Translations under genes and position numbers: made by a program
Source: JAIVJZ01 sp036386515
GTDB taxonomy: Bacteria > Acidobacteriota > Blastocatellia > Pyrinomonadales > Pyrinomonadaceae
DNA: 64,000 nt
Assembly: GCA_036386515.1 (NCBI GenBank)
Contig: DASVVO010000075.1
Coordinates: forward strand, 1 to 64,000
Reading direction: 5' to 3'
Shown: positions 42,342 to 51,293 of the stretch, in pieces
Numbering within the stretch: position 1 is the first letter of the stretch
How the letters are laid out: each line of letters opens with the position of its first letter
Notes under the pieces: model-generated
The model's database searches: none
What the model was told of the DNA's origin: nothing
Seen by the model: only the letters and a program-made list of their open reading frames with translations

Positions 42342-42623
42342 ATGCACGAAGCGCAAAAAGCCCGTGTGACGCTCTACACGCGACCCGGCTGCCACCTCTG
42401 CGACGAGGCCAGGCAGGCGATGCTCGACGCCCGTTGCGTAGACCAGTACACGCTCGAAGAGATCAACATCGACCTCGCCCCGGAACTCACCCGTCGCTAC
42501 GGCTGGGACGTGCCCGTCGTCGTCATCAACGGCGTCGAAACTTTCAAACACCGCCTCGCCCCCTCCGACTTCAAACGCGAACTCCGCCGCGCCCTCGATT
42601 CCGCGGATCAATCTCCCGGCTGA
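42342..42623 (+). CDS. glutaredoxin-like protein (DUF836 family)
   Basis: 93 residues. The thioredoxin fold begins RVTLYTRPGCHLC, with the CxxC pair in GCHLCDEA at about residues 16-23, and continues with DVPVVVINGVETFKHRL (cis-Pro region). The family includes YfnA/DUF836 disulfide proteins of unknown partner. GAGGAG precedes the ATG by about 11 nt. It converges with the N-half chelatase gene, which ends 31 nt away. The C-terminal tail is short and acidic. Confidence 0.85.
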   Translation: MHEAQKARVTLYTRPGCHLCDEARQAMLDARCVDQYTLEEINIDLAPELTRRYGWDVPVVVINGVETFKHRLAPSDFKRELRRALDSADQSPG

Positions 42624-42653
42624 CTCCGCCGCTCAACTTTCCGGCGGCTCCAC

Positions 42654-44933
42654 TCAAACGCCGCCGCCGAGATGAAGCGACGCGGCGCGCTCGTCAATCG
42701 TTTGGAAGAGTTGCTCCCGCTCGCCTTCGTCGGTCGTCTGCCGGTAGGCGAGAAGTAGTTCTTTGAGCGCGGCGAGGTCGCGGTAGACGCCCGCGTCTTC
42801 GACGGGCGGCGTGAGGTATGAGATCAACTCCGCGTAGGAGCGTCGGCGCGCGATGGAGCCTTCCGAGGGGTTGTTGACGCTGTAGATGTAGAGATTCGGC
42901 AGTTCGCCGATGAGGCGATCCGGCCAGCAATTCTCCGATAGCCCCACCTGTTTCCCCGGCATGAACTCCAACGCCCCGTGCGTCCCGACGTGTACCACCG
43001 CGTCGGCGCGGAATACTTTTTCGATGAAGGCGTAGAAGGCCGCGAAGCCGTGGTGGGGCGCCCCGCTCCGCGCCATCAACATCTTCATCGGGTCGCCTTC
43101 GTAGCCGAAAGTCGGCTGCACGCCGACGAAGACGTTGCCGAGTTGTAAACCCTGTATGAGCAGCGTCCCGCCGAAAGAGTTGATCGCGCCCGGCGCGCTT
43201 CCCCACTCCGCTTCGATCTCCGGCGCGAACGGGCACAGACGACGATATTCCTCGACCGTCATTCGATGAGCGATGTTCGCCGTCGCGCCGAAGCGTTCGG
43301 CGTTGCCGCCGATCAGTCGCTCGCGCAACTCGTCCGCGCTCTCCGGCACTTCGACGTGATAGCCCTCCGCACGCAAACGCACGAGCATCTCTTGAAGGCT
43401 CGGAAACACGTCGAGGTCGGCGGCAGTGCCCGTGTTGCCTTTGTTCGGCGGGAAGCAGAATACCGTGAGGGCGAGTTTGATCTCGGCGCGCGGCGCGGTT
43501 TGCAGCCGGTTCCAACGAGCGAGTCGGCGCGCGATGCGGCGGCAGCGGTCTGCGAGCGGTTGCGGCGACGCGCTCGCCTGAGCCATGCCGCCATAGACGA
43601 ACGGCTCGGTCGCGCCGTCGATTTCCGGGATCGCGATCTGCATCCCGGCCTGCACCGGGTTCAGCCCCGTCGCCGAATCTCGCCACGCCTCAATCGTCTG
43701 CACATCCAAACTCACCGCCGAACGGAACGGCACGTTCAACCCACGCAGAAACTCGACCGCCGCTTCGCTGTCATTCATCGCAGGCCCGCCGACGAAGCTG
43801 AAGCCCGTCAGCGACACGATCTGGCTCACGCGCGACTTGCCGGTTGTCAGTTGTCCGTCGTCCGTTGCTTCGGACTTACCCGCCGCGCCCTTTTCCTTTG
43901 AGGCCGGACGCCGCCCGGCCACACGCAACGGACGACGGGCAACCGGCGACCGGCGTTTTTCCACGAAGAACATCTCGCACGCCTCTCGATTGTCCATAAA
44001 GGTCGAGATGGCGGGGACGGTCGCCAGGCCTTCGGCTTCGATGGCGCGGATGAGCGCGTCGTAATGAGCGTGCGCGCCGCTCACGATCTGCGGCCGCATC
44101 AACAACAGGCCGATGGTCTTCTCCGGGTCGAGCCTCAACCCGCCGAACTTGCCCCCGCGCCGCTCATACCACGAACGGTACGCCTCAAACGACTCGAACA
44201 GCGCGTCGGCGTCCGGGTGGTAGACGGCGACGGCGGGCATTGATTCCGGCGGCGGGAGTTCGACCCGCTCGAAGCGTTCGTCGGCCGCGTAATGCTTGAG
44301 CGCGAGGAGCAGCATGGCGCGAATGTTGGCGGGCGTAGGTTGGAGGAAGTAGCAGAAGATGGAGAGGTAATTCTTCGCGTCGCCGAGGCGTCCGGCGTTC
44401 GGCACGACGCGCAGGAGCGCGGGCAGACGCTCGATGTAGCGCAGGTATTGCGTGTGGCTCCCGCCCTTGCCGCGCCGCGCCCGCGCCTGCTCGCCCATCC
44501 AGGCCCCGATGCGACTGACCAGACGCCGCGCCGTTCCCTCGCGCGCGCGGCCTTCCCTCTCCGCCGGCTCGACGCTTCCCGGCGTCGCTTCGCGCCCGAA
44601 CTGTAAACGCCCCATGCGCGTCCGCCGCATCAACTCCGGCATGCAGTTGATGACGATGACCGCGCGGTTCGTCGCACGGTATTTTTCCAGCAGCGGTATC
44701 AGACGCCCCGCGTTCTCGCCGTCCGTGACGTGGATCACGAAGACCACCTGCGACTCGCTCAACTCACGCTCAATCTCGCGCCACTGTGCTTCGTCGAGCG
44801 GCGCGCCGAAGTTGTAGGCCGCGACGCGTAAGCCCGGCGCATACGCGCGCTCGATCTCGCGCTCCGCCTGCCTGAGCGGCGCAAGCAAACTTGAGCCGAC
44901 GTAGAGCACGGTAAGCTTAAGCGACGCCTTCAA
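42654..44933 (-). CDS. bchH: BchH/ChlH-like chelatase H subunit, N-terminal half (split gene)
   Basis: 759 residues from TTG 44933 (GGAGG 6 nt upstream, inside the end of the preceding gene). It starts with the DUF3479-type domain (KLTVLYVGSSLL, VINCMPELMRRTRMG). The CobN/Mg-chelatase head follows with FSFVGGPAMNDSE, PFAPEIEAEWGSAPG, GTHGALEFMPGKQVG, NNPSEGSIARRRSYAELISYLTPP, and the protein ends in GGGV. It corresponds to about the first 55 per cent of BchH. The C-terminal part is encoded by the gene just upstream, not downstream. Residues about 327-365 are a repeat-derived insertion. Metal is not certain (Mg or Co). Confidence 0.88.
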   Translation of the reverse strand: MKASLKLTVLYVGSSLLAPLRQAEREIERAYAPGLRVAAYNFGAPLDEAQWREIERELSESQVVFVIHVTDGENAGRLIPLLEKYRATNRAVIVINCMPELMRRTRMGRLQFGREATPGSVEPAEREGRAREGTARRLVSRIGAWMGEQARARRGKGGSHTQYLRYIERLPALLRVVPNAGRLGDAKNYLSIFCYFLQPTPANIRAMLLLALKHYAADERFERVELPPPESMPAVAVYHPDADALFESFEAYRSWYERRGGKFGGLRLDPEKTIGLLLMRPQIVSGAHAHYDALIRAIEAEGLATVPAISTFMDNREACEMFFVEKRRSPVARRPLRVAGRRPASKEKGAAGKSEATDDGQLTTGKSRVSQIVSLTGFSFVGGPAMNDSEAAVEFLRGLNVPFRSAVSLDVQTIEAWRDSATGLNPVQAGMQIAIPEIDGATEPFVYGGMAQASASPQPLADRCRRIARRLARWNRLQTAPRAEIKLALTVFCFPPNKGNTGTAADLDVFPSLQEMLVRLRAEGYHVEVPESADELRERLIGGNAERFGATANIAHRMTVEEYRRLCPFAPEIEAEWGSAPGAINSFGGTLLIQGLQLGNVFVGVQPTFGYEGDPMKMLMARSGAPHHGFAAFYAFIEKVFRADAVVHVGTHGALEFMPGKQVGLSENCWPDRLIGELPNLYIYSVNNPSEGSIARRRSYAELISYLTPPVEDAGVYRDLAALKELLLAYRQTTDEGEREQLFQTIDERAASLHLGGGV
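43840..43953. repeat. heptamer hairpin inserted in frame in the bchH N-half gene
   Basis: Arms 43840-43868 and 43925-43953 are inverted copies over 29 nt with four mismatches, all transitions. Units on the coding strand are TGACAAC, GGACAAC and GGACGAC, the same family as 311-359 and 12373-12400. Total length 114 nt equals 38 codons. The encoded stretch is basic and Gly/Ala/Ser-rich and interrupts otherwise conserved H-subunit sequence. Confidence 0.8.
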
Positions 44934-46668
44934 TGCGATCCTCCAATCCGCTGAAGATGTCGCGCAGGCGTTCGATCATGTCGGCCTCGGCCTGCCAGAA
45001 ACCGCGCCCTTCGGCTTCGAGCAGGCGCGCGACGAGCGAGCGCGCCGAGTGCGGGTTGAGTTCGCGCAGGCGTGCGAGCATCTGCTCGTCGAGCACGAAC
45101 GTCTCGGCCACTTCCGTGTAGACCCAATCGTCAACGGCGTCGGCGGTCGCGCTCCAGCCGAACGTGTTGGCGACGTGGCTCTCGATCTCGGCCACGCCCC
45201 GGAAGCCGTGTTTGAGCATGCCTTCGTACCACTTCGGGTTGAGCGTCTTCGTGCGCGTCTCAAGGCGGATGGTCTCCTCCACCGAGCGCACCTTCGCCTC
45301 GCGCGAGAGCGAGTCCGACAGGTAGATGGCCGGGCGCGACTCCGACTGTTTCTCGACCGCCTTCGAGACGCCGCCCAGATACTCGAAATAATGATCCACG
45401 TCCGTGATGCCGATCTCGAACGAGTCGATATTCTGATAAGTCGCTTCCACGCGGGCGAGCGCGCCGTTCAGAGCCGCGCGCGCCTCGCGTCCTTCGAGCG
45501 CGCGCCCCTCCGCATCGCGCCCATAGGCGAAGCACTTCCGCGTGACGAAGAGGTCGGCCAGCGTGTCGTCCGCTTCCCACTGAGAATCCATCACCATGAA
45601 GTTGACGTTCGTGCCGTAGTTGCCCGCGGCGTTCGAGAACACGCGCAGCGCGGCCTCCTCGAAGGGGCACGCCTCCGCCTCCATCCGCGCGAGGATGTTC
45701 CGCCGCACGTAGTTCGACTCCGGCGGTTCGTCGAGCGCGGCCACGCATCTGACGGCGCGGTCGAGCAAGCCCATCGTCGCGCCGAAGAGATCGCGAAAGA
45801 TGCCGGAGACGGTCATCACCACGTCGATGCGCGGGCGGCCTAACTGCGCGAGCGGGATCGCTTCCACATCCGTCACGCGGTTCATCCCGTCGCGCACGGG
45901 GCGCACGCCGAGCAGCCGCAGAGCTTGCGCCACGCCTTCGCCCTGCGTCTTGATGTTGTCCAGGCCCCAGAGGACGAGCGCCATCGCCGCGGGGTAGCGG
46001 CCGTGCTCGGCGCGGTGGCGTTCGAGCAGAAGCGTGACGACGCGCTCGGCGCGCGCGTAGGCGAGATCGGAGGGCACGCTGTAAGGATTGACGGCGTGCG
46101 TGTTTCTGCCCGTCGGCAGGATGGCGGGGTTCTGCACGATGTCCGCGCCCGGCCCCGGTTCGATGTACTCGCCGCGCAGCGCGCGCGCGAAGGCGTCCAA
46201 CTCTTGGTTCTCCCGCAACTGCGCCTCGATCTTTTCCAACAGCGCGAAGACGAGCCGCGAGTCGTCAACGGGGACGCGCGCCGTCGTCTCCAACCACGCG
46301 CACGCGGCCTCGCCGCCCTCCGCGAGAAAACGCCGGATGCTCTCGCGCGTGATCGCGTCCACCCGTTCACGCACGCGCAAACTTTCCTCGCTCAACTTCG
46401 CGTCGCCGGGCGACGGCGCGGGCGCGTTCACGGCGAGACCTGCTTCGATGAGTTGGGGGAGGGCGCGCGCGCCGATTTCCGGCCGGTCGAACGAGGCGAC
46501 CATGCGCAACAGGTCGGCGCGCTCGTCGGCGGCGGAGGCGCGCCCGAAGACGTGCAGCCCCGTCGGGATCAAACGCTGCTCGATCTCCGACACCTGCTCG
46601 CACAATTCGAGCACGCGCCGGTCGCGCTCATCTTTAGTGAGCCGTGGTTGTTCGGGAGTGTCGCTCAT
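44917..46668 (-). CDS. bchH: BchH/ChlH-like chelatase H subunit, C-terminal half (split gene, placed upstream)
   Basis: 583 residues. It begins with the middle of BchH (RLIPTGLHVFG) and continues through PSDLAYARAERVV, VLWGLDNIKTQGEGVAQAL, LGVRPVRDGMNRVTDVE, FSNAAGNYGTNVNFMVM and the last segment EADMIERLRDIFSGLEDRIEGVA. There are no head domains. Together with the 759-residue partner it covers a full H subunit of about 1340 residues. It is translated first from the transcript, although it forms the C-terminal part. Its last codons carry the Shine-Dalgarno of the other half, and the two reading frames overlap by 17 nt. Confidence 0.88.
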   Translation of the reverse strand: MSDTPEQPRLTKDERDRRVLELCEQVSEIEQRLIPTGLHVFGRASAADERADLLRMVASFDRPEIGARALPQLIEAGLAVNAPAPSPGDAKLSEESLRVRERVDAITRESIRRFLAEGGEAACAWLETTARVPVDDSRLVFALLEKIEAQLRENQELDAFARALRGEYIEPGPGADIVQNPAILPTGRNTHAVNPYSVPSDLAYARAERVVTLLLERHRAEHGRYPAAMALVLWGLDNIKTQGEGVAQALRLLGVRPVRDGMNRVTDVEAIPLAQLGRPRIDVVMTVSGIFRDLFGATMGLLDRAVRCVAALDEPPESNYVRRNILARMEAEACPFEEAALRVFSNAAGNYGTNVNFMVMDSQWEADDTLADLFVTRKCFAYGRDAEGRALEGREARAALNGALARVEATYQNIDSFEIGITDVDHYFEYLGGVSKAVEKQSESRPAIYLSDSLSREAKVRSVEETIRLETRTKTLNPKWYEGMLKHGFRGVAEIESHVANTFGWSATADAVDDWVYTEVAETFVLDEQMLARLRELNPHSARSLVARLLEAEGRGFWQAEADMIERLRDIFSGLEDRIEGVA

Positions 46669-46806
46669 GTGTGAACCGGCCGCTGCTCGGTGGACGGAGA
46701 GACTTAACGGGCGCGCCTAACATACCCGGCTTTCAATCGCTTTGTAAATGAGAAGGTGAAATCGGCCGGGCAGAAACTTTCAGTTGATCGCACCGGGCGG
46801 CGTCGC

Positions 46807-48939
46807 TCATTGCAACGAGGGCAGGTGGACGTAACGCCCGCCGAGTGCCTGAGCCAACGCCTGACCCTCGCCGCCACGGGTGAAACGATTCTGCGTGTCC
46901 ACGACCAACGTGGCGACGCCGTGGCGTTGCAAAGCGACGCCGATTTTTTCGACCTCGCTTGTGATCTGTCGCCGCACGAGCGCGCGGTCGCCCGCCACCC
47001 GCCCGTCGCGCGGCACGTTGGCGCGGCCGTCGGTGAAGACTAGCAGGCGGATGTGCGCCGTTCCCCCGCGCGCGGCGCGCTCGCTCATGTCGAGGGCGCG
47101 CAGCAGACCGTCGGTGAGAGGCGTCGCGCCGCCGACGGGGAGCGCGTCGAGCAGGCGACGCGCACGCGCACTCGACTGGCTCGGCTGGAGCAGCACGCTC
47201 GCCGCGCGCTCCCGAAACGTGATGAGCGCGACGCGGTCGCGGTTGACGTAAGACTCGCGCAGCAGCCGCGCCAGCGCGCCCTTCGCCTGCGCGATGCGAT
47301 TGAGCGCCATGCTGCCCGAAGTATCCACGGCGAAGATAAAGAGCGTGCCCGTCCGGCGGCTGAACTGCTTGTAACGAAAATCGCCCGGCTCCACTTCAAT
47401 CGCGCGAATTGATCTTTCATCGCCACGGCGAGCCATGTGCGATGCGGCGGCGGCGACTCGCAAGGTCGCGTCGAGCGCAAGTCGCGCGTCGTCCGTGCGG
47501 CGGGCGACGGCGCGCGAGTAACGCCCGCGCGCGGGATCGGGAGACGTGCGCGAGCCGGCGTTGCGCCGCGCGCGCGCGTCGGACTTTTCAAACTTTGCGG
47601 CCGACCGCTTGACCCCAAATTTCTCGTCGAAGGAATCCGGCAGCCGCGCATCGAGCGGGGGCGCGGCGCGCTCGTCGCCGGGCGTGTGCGAGGCACGCGC
47701 GTCATCTGTGCGGCGCGGGTCGCGCCGTTCGCCGCCGTTGTTGTTGTTGTCGCCGCCCGTCTGATCGGGGGGAGTGGGGGGAGTTTTTTTCGGCGGTCGC
47801 GGCGTCGCGCCCGTCGCGTCGGGTTCAGGCGCGTCGGGCGCGCCGAACAGTTCCTGCACGGTCTGTTCGATCTGCGAGCCGCCGCCGGTTTGTTCGAGCG
47901 GGTCGCGGCGCAGGCGGTGGCGGAGAGCCATCGCGGCCACGCGGCGCACGTCTTCGGCCGCAACCTCTTTTCGATTTTCAAACGCGGCCAGCGCACGCGC
48001 CGCGCGCACGATGGTCAACTCGCCGCGATGCCCGTCAACGCCGAGTCGCCCGCACAACTGCGCGACGGCGCGCACGAGTTCCGCCGAGAGCCGCACGCTC
48101 GGAGACGCCCGGCGGGCGCGGACGAGACGGCGGCGGAGTTGCGCTTGTTCCGTCTCCCACGCGGCGCAGAAGGCCGCGGGGTCGCGGTCGAAGGCTTCGC
48201 GGCGGGTGATGATCTCGACGCGCGCTTCGAGGTCTGAGGCGGTGCGAATCTCCGTGTAGAGGCCGAAGCGGTCGAGCAGTTGCGGCCGGAGTTCGCCTTC
48301 TTCGGGATTGCCCGAACCGGCGAGCACAAATTCCGACGGGTGCTCGATCGAGACGCCCTCGCGTTCGACGCGGTTGCGCCCCGAAGCGGCCACGTCGAGC
48401 AACAGATCGACGAGGTGGTCTTCGAGCAGGTTCACCTCGTCTATGTAGAGAAAGCCGCGATGCGCGCGCGCGAGCAGTCCCGGCTCGAAAGTCTTGACGC
48501 CCTCCCTGATCGCGCGTTCGAGATTGAGCGCACCCGCGACGCGATCCTCCGTCGCGTTCAGCGGCAGATCTACCACGGGCACGCGGGCGCGCTCTTTCGG
48601 CAGCGCGCCCGTCGTGGCGAGACGCGCCCGGCAATCGTTGCAGAGGTTCGCCCCGGCCGCCGGGTCGCAGCCGTAGAGACAGCCGCGCACTTGCGAGATG
48701 GGCGGCAGCAGTTCGGCCAGCGCGCGCACGGCCGTCGATTTGCCCGTGCCGCGATGCCCCATGATGAGCACGCCGCCGATGGAAGGCGCGATGACGTTGA
48801 GGAGCAGACCGAGTTTCAACTCCTCCTGCCCGACGATGGCCGCGAAGGGATAGACGCAACGCCGGGGCGCGGGATCGATGCGCTGCCCGGAAGGCGTTTG
48901 CGCGATTCGTTTTTTGGATGTCTCGGTCGGTCGCGTCAT
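46807..48939 (-). CDS. fused chelatase I-D subunit (AAA+ ATPase plus VWA domain)
   Basis: 710 residues. N-terminal BchI-type AAA+ ATPase with GHRGTGKST at 61-69 and Walker B FLYIDEVNLLEDH at about 163-175. An inserted Cys set C87, C91, C100, C103 lies between. A Pro/Asn/acidic hinge spans about 370-470. The C-terminal VWA domain has the MIDAS motif DTSGS at 539-543 and T/D residues in GGATPLTDGL. It powers metal insertion by the H subunit. Single-chain I-D proteins with this Cys set are often annotated as putative cobaltochelatase subunits, so Mg versus Co is open. It is upstream in the same operon as both H halves. Confidence 0.9.
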   Translation of the reverse strand: MTRPTETSKKRIAQTPSGQRIDPAPRRCVYPFAAIVGQEELKLGLLLNVIAPSIGGVLIMGHRGTGKSTAVRALAELLPPISQVRGCLYGCDPAAGANLCNDCRARLATTGALPKERARVPVVDLPLNATEDRVAGALNLERAIREGVKTFEPGLLARAHRGFLYIDEVNLLEDHLVDLLLDVAASGRNRVEREGVSIEHPSEFVLAGSGNPEEGELRPQLLDRFGLYTEIRTASDLEARVEIITRREAFDRDPAAFCAAWETEQAQLRRRLVRARRASPSVRLSAELVRAVAQLCGRLGVDGHRGELTIVRAARALAAFENRKEVAAEDVRRVAAMALRHRLRRDPLEQTGGGSQIEQTVQELFGAPDAPEPDATGATPRPPKKTPPTPPDQTGGDNNNNGGERRDPRRTDDARASHTPGDERAAPPLDARLPDSFDEKFGVKRSAAKFEKSDARARRNAGSRTSPDPARGRYSRAVARRTDDARLALDATLRVAAAASHMARRGDERSIRAIEVEPGDFRYKQFSRRTGTLFIFAVDTSGSMALNRIAQAKGALARLLRESYVNRDRVALITFRERAASVLLQPSQSSARARRLLDALPVGGATPLTDGLLRALDMSERAARGGTAHIRLLVFTDGRANVPRDGRVAGDRALVRRQITSEVEKIGVALQRHGVATLVVDTQNRFTRGGEGQALAQALGGRYVHLPSLQ

Positions 48940-49054
48940 CTGGCTATGGCTTCGGGCGTCGCCTTCGGATGGAAAGCGCGAGTTTGAACGAACTCGTTCG
49001 CGCCGGTCAAGAAAAGAGTTTCGACTCTCGTGGGAGACGCGCCGGGGCGCGCGC

Positions 49055-49780
49055 TCATCCGAGACGTTCGGGGAGCGTCTCGGGGGCGACTCGCAAGGCC
49101 GCGTAGCGCCTGGTCAACACGTGGCCGACGAGCGAGAGCGCGGCGACGGCAAAGAGCGAGAGGACGACGGGCGCGCTCACGGCCGTCGCCGCCGAACCCG
49201 CGCTGACGGCCGAATGCACGGCGGTCGCGTAGACGTAAGACTTGAGAGCCATGGCCGCGACGGTGGCGAGCAGCAGGCGCGCGGGCGAGATGCGCGCGAG
49301 ACCGGCCGCGTAGTTGACGACGCCGTGCGGGGTGGGCGCGAGCCGCAAGCCGAAGAGTGCGAGGAAGCTCGAATGGGTGGAGAGAAAACGCTGCACGCGC
49401 CCGTCGCGAAAACGCTCCGCCCAGGAGCCGCCGACGTAGCGCGCGAACGCGTAGCCGCCCGCCGCGCCGAGCACGCAGCCCGTCGTCGTGATGAGGGCTG
49501 ACCAGTACGGCGGAAACAGGAGCGGCGTGAGAATCAGGAAATAAGAGGCCGTCAGGCAACACGTCAAACTCGCGGCCATGATGAGGATGATGACGAACGC
49601 CGTGAAGAAACTTGCGCCGCTCGCCTGCCACTGCTCCGGCGAAGACCACGCCCCGCCGCGACCGTAGAGCGCGAACGCGACCACGAGTGTCAGCAACCCG
49701 GCCGCGACGCGTCCCGCCGTCGCGCGCGCGTCGCGCCGCTCGGCTTGAAGTTCCCCGCCCGTCTGTTCTCGCTCTGCCAT
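49055..49780 (-). CDS. TVP38/TMEM64 family (VTT domain) membrane protein
   Basis: 241 residues from ATG 49780, about six helices. The VTT-domain core is seen in LTPLLFPPYWSALITTTG, GYAFARYVGGSW, and FLALFGLRLAPTPHGVVNYAAGLARIS (one continuous region). TVP38/DedA-type proteins are linked to membrane lipid handling; the substrate is unknown. It precedes the chelatase operon by 115 nt on the same strand and could be its first gene. The charged N-terminal 15-20 residues are cytoplasmic. Confidence 0.82.
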   Translation of the reverse strand: MAEREQTGGELQAERRDARATAGRVAAGLLTLVVAFALYGRGGAWSSPEQWQASGASFFTAFVIILIMAASLTCCLTASYFLILTPLLFPPYWSALITTTGCVLGAAGGYAFARYVGGSWAERFRDGRVQRFLSTHSSFLALFGLRLAPTPHGVVNYAAGLARISPARLLLATVAAMALKSYVYATAVHSAVSAGSAATAVSAPVVLSLFAVAALSLVGHVLTRRYAALRVAPETLPERLG

Positions 49781-49824
49781 TCGCACGCTCAAAGTTTTTC
49801 GTCTCGGAGTTTCGCCGCGTCGCA

Positions 49825-51006
49825 TTAAGGCTCGATTGACATGCGCAGCACCGTGTTCATCGGCTGCCGTTCGGTCTTCCCCGTCTTCGAGACGATGACG
49901 AGCACGCCGTTCTCGACCGTCAGGCGGCGGATGCTCGCCATGTCGCGCTCGAACGTTTCGCCGTCGCGCATGACGAGGACGAGCCGCGCACTCGCCGGGG
50001 CGGGCGGTGCGGCGGATTCCGCGGGCGACGCAGGAGTGCTCTCGGCGGGCGTCGCGGTGGTTCTTCGCGCCGTGGTCGAATTTCTATTACCGCGTGCGCG
50101 GGGCACGCGCACCGGGCGGGCGCGTGTCGGCCTCGGAGTCTGCTCCGCCGCGCCCGCGTCGTTTCGCGCGGCGGCATCGCCGGTTTCAGGCTCGGCCGTT
50201 TCGGTCGGCGACGATCCGGCCGGCGCGGCGTCGCCGTCTCCGGCGGGGTGGTTCGGCGGATTCCTCCGCGTCGTTTCGGCACGCGAGGTTCTACGCGCGC
50301 CCGCTCTCGTGCGCGCGGGTCTCGGAGCCGACGGGGTCTTCTTCTCGGCGGCGGGCGTCGCGGTGGGCGTCGCTTCAAGGGTCGCACGTTCTTCCGGAGC
50401 GACCTCCGCGACGGGTTCCGCGATGCGCGCTCCGACCGAGGAGACGCGTCTGACGTTCCGGTTCCCGCCCGTCGTCGCCGTCGAAGCGGGCGGCGCGTTC
50501 GCGGCCGTGGATTCATCCGGCGCGGCCGTATCCGTGGCGAGTCGCGCGGCGGGTCTGAATGCGCCGCCGAGACGGATGCGGTAAGTGCCTTCCGCATCGT
50601 TCGGCGTGCGCGCCTGCACGCGCAGGATGAGCGGTTCGTCGCGGCGCAGGTAGACGGTCTTCGCGCTCCGGTTGGAACCTGCCCCGGCATAGAGCGTCAC
50701 CTTCGTTAAGGGGCGCATGTTGCCTGCGAGGAAGATGTCCACGTCGCCTTCCAGGTTATAACTCTCGACCGTGATTTCGAGGTCGCCGGGCAGGCCGTTG
50801 AAGGTGTAGAAGAAGCGGGTCGAGCGCGCGTCGCCGATGTCGAGCGGAGCGATGCTCCCGGCGATCTCGTTCGAGAGCACGGGCGTCGGCGAGTTCAGAT
50901 CAATTGACTGCGCCTGAGCCGATACGTTTGCCAGCAGCAGGACGAGAGTCGCCGCCAGTATTAATCGTCGCGCGCCGGGCTTGAGTTTGAAAGCGGTAAA
51001 AGGCAT
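49825..51006 (-). CDS. secreted protein with N-terminal PPC-like beta domain and Pro/Thr/Arg linker, unknown function
   Basis: 393 residues. A signal peptide covers about residues 1-33 (LILAATLVLLLANVSAQAQS). The beta-sandwich at about 40-155 resembles bacterial pre-peptidase C-terminal domains (TRFFYTFNGLPGDLEITVES, YNLEGDVDIFLAG). A low-complexity Pro/Ala/Thr/Arg linker runs from about 160 to 335. A small C-terminal domain about 340-393 (LVLVMRDGETFERDMASIRRL) resembles SHD1/Smr-like beta hairpins. It is exported and perhaps cell-wall or outer-membrane associated. No enzyme motif found. The next gene starts 45 nt downstream. Confidence 0.7.
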   Translation of the reverse strand: MPFTAFKLKPGARRLILAATLVLLLANVSAQAQSIDLNSPTPVLSNEIAGSIAPLDIGDARSTRFFYTFNGLPGDLEITVESYNLEGDVDIFLAGNMRPLTKVTLYAGAGSNRSAKTVYLRRDEPLILRVQARTPNDAEGTYRIRLGGAFRPAARLATDTAAPDESTAANAPPASTATTGGNRNVRRVSSVGARIAEPVAEVAPEERATLEATPTATPAAEKKTPSAPRPARTRAGARRTSRAETTRRNPPNHPAGDGDAAPAGSSPTETAEPETGDAAARNDAGAAEQTPRPTRARPVRVPRARGNRNSTTARRTTATPAESTPASPAESAAPPAPASARLVLVMRDGETFERDMASIRRLTVENGVLVIVSKTGKTERQPMNTVLRMSIEP

Positions 51007-51145
51007 CGGTGTCTTGCGGGCAGAAATCGAACTGGCGAGAGTTTAACAGCCTCTCCGTTAACGAACCAAGCCAACGCGCGGGCGATGCGCGCAAAACGGA
51101 AACGGGCGACGTTGATAGATCAACGCCGCCCGCCTTTGATGTGGA

Positions 51146-51227
<82 letters not shown>

Positions 51228-51293
51228 TGATTAAATTGTCAAAGTCGCTCGCCCCCGCCGTCTACTTCCCGTGGCGGCGAGACAAACGAGTCG

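Noticed and set aside
44900..44950. bchH split explained as a sequencing frameshift or stop
   Set aside because: The halves are in reversed order, so no single indel or stop can explain it. Each half also has its own start region.
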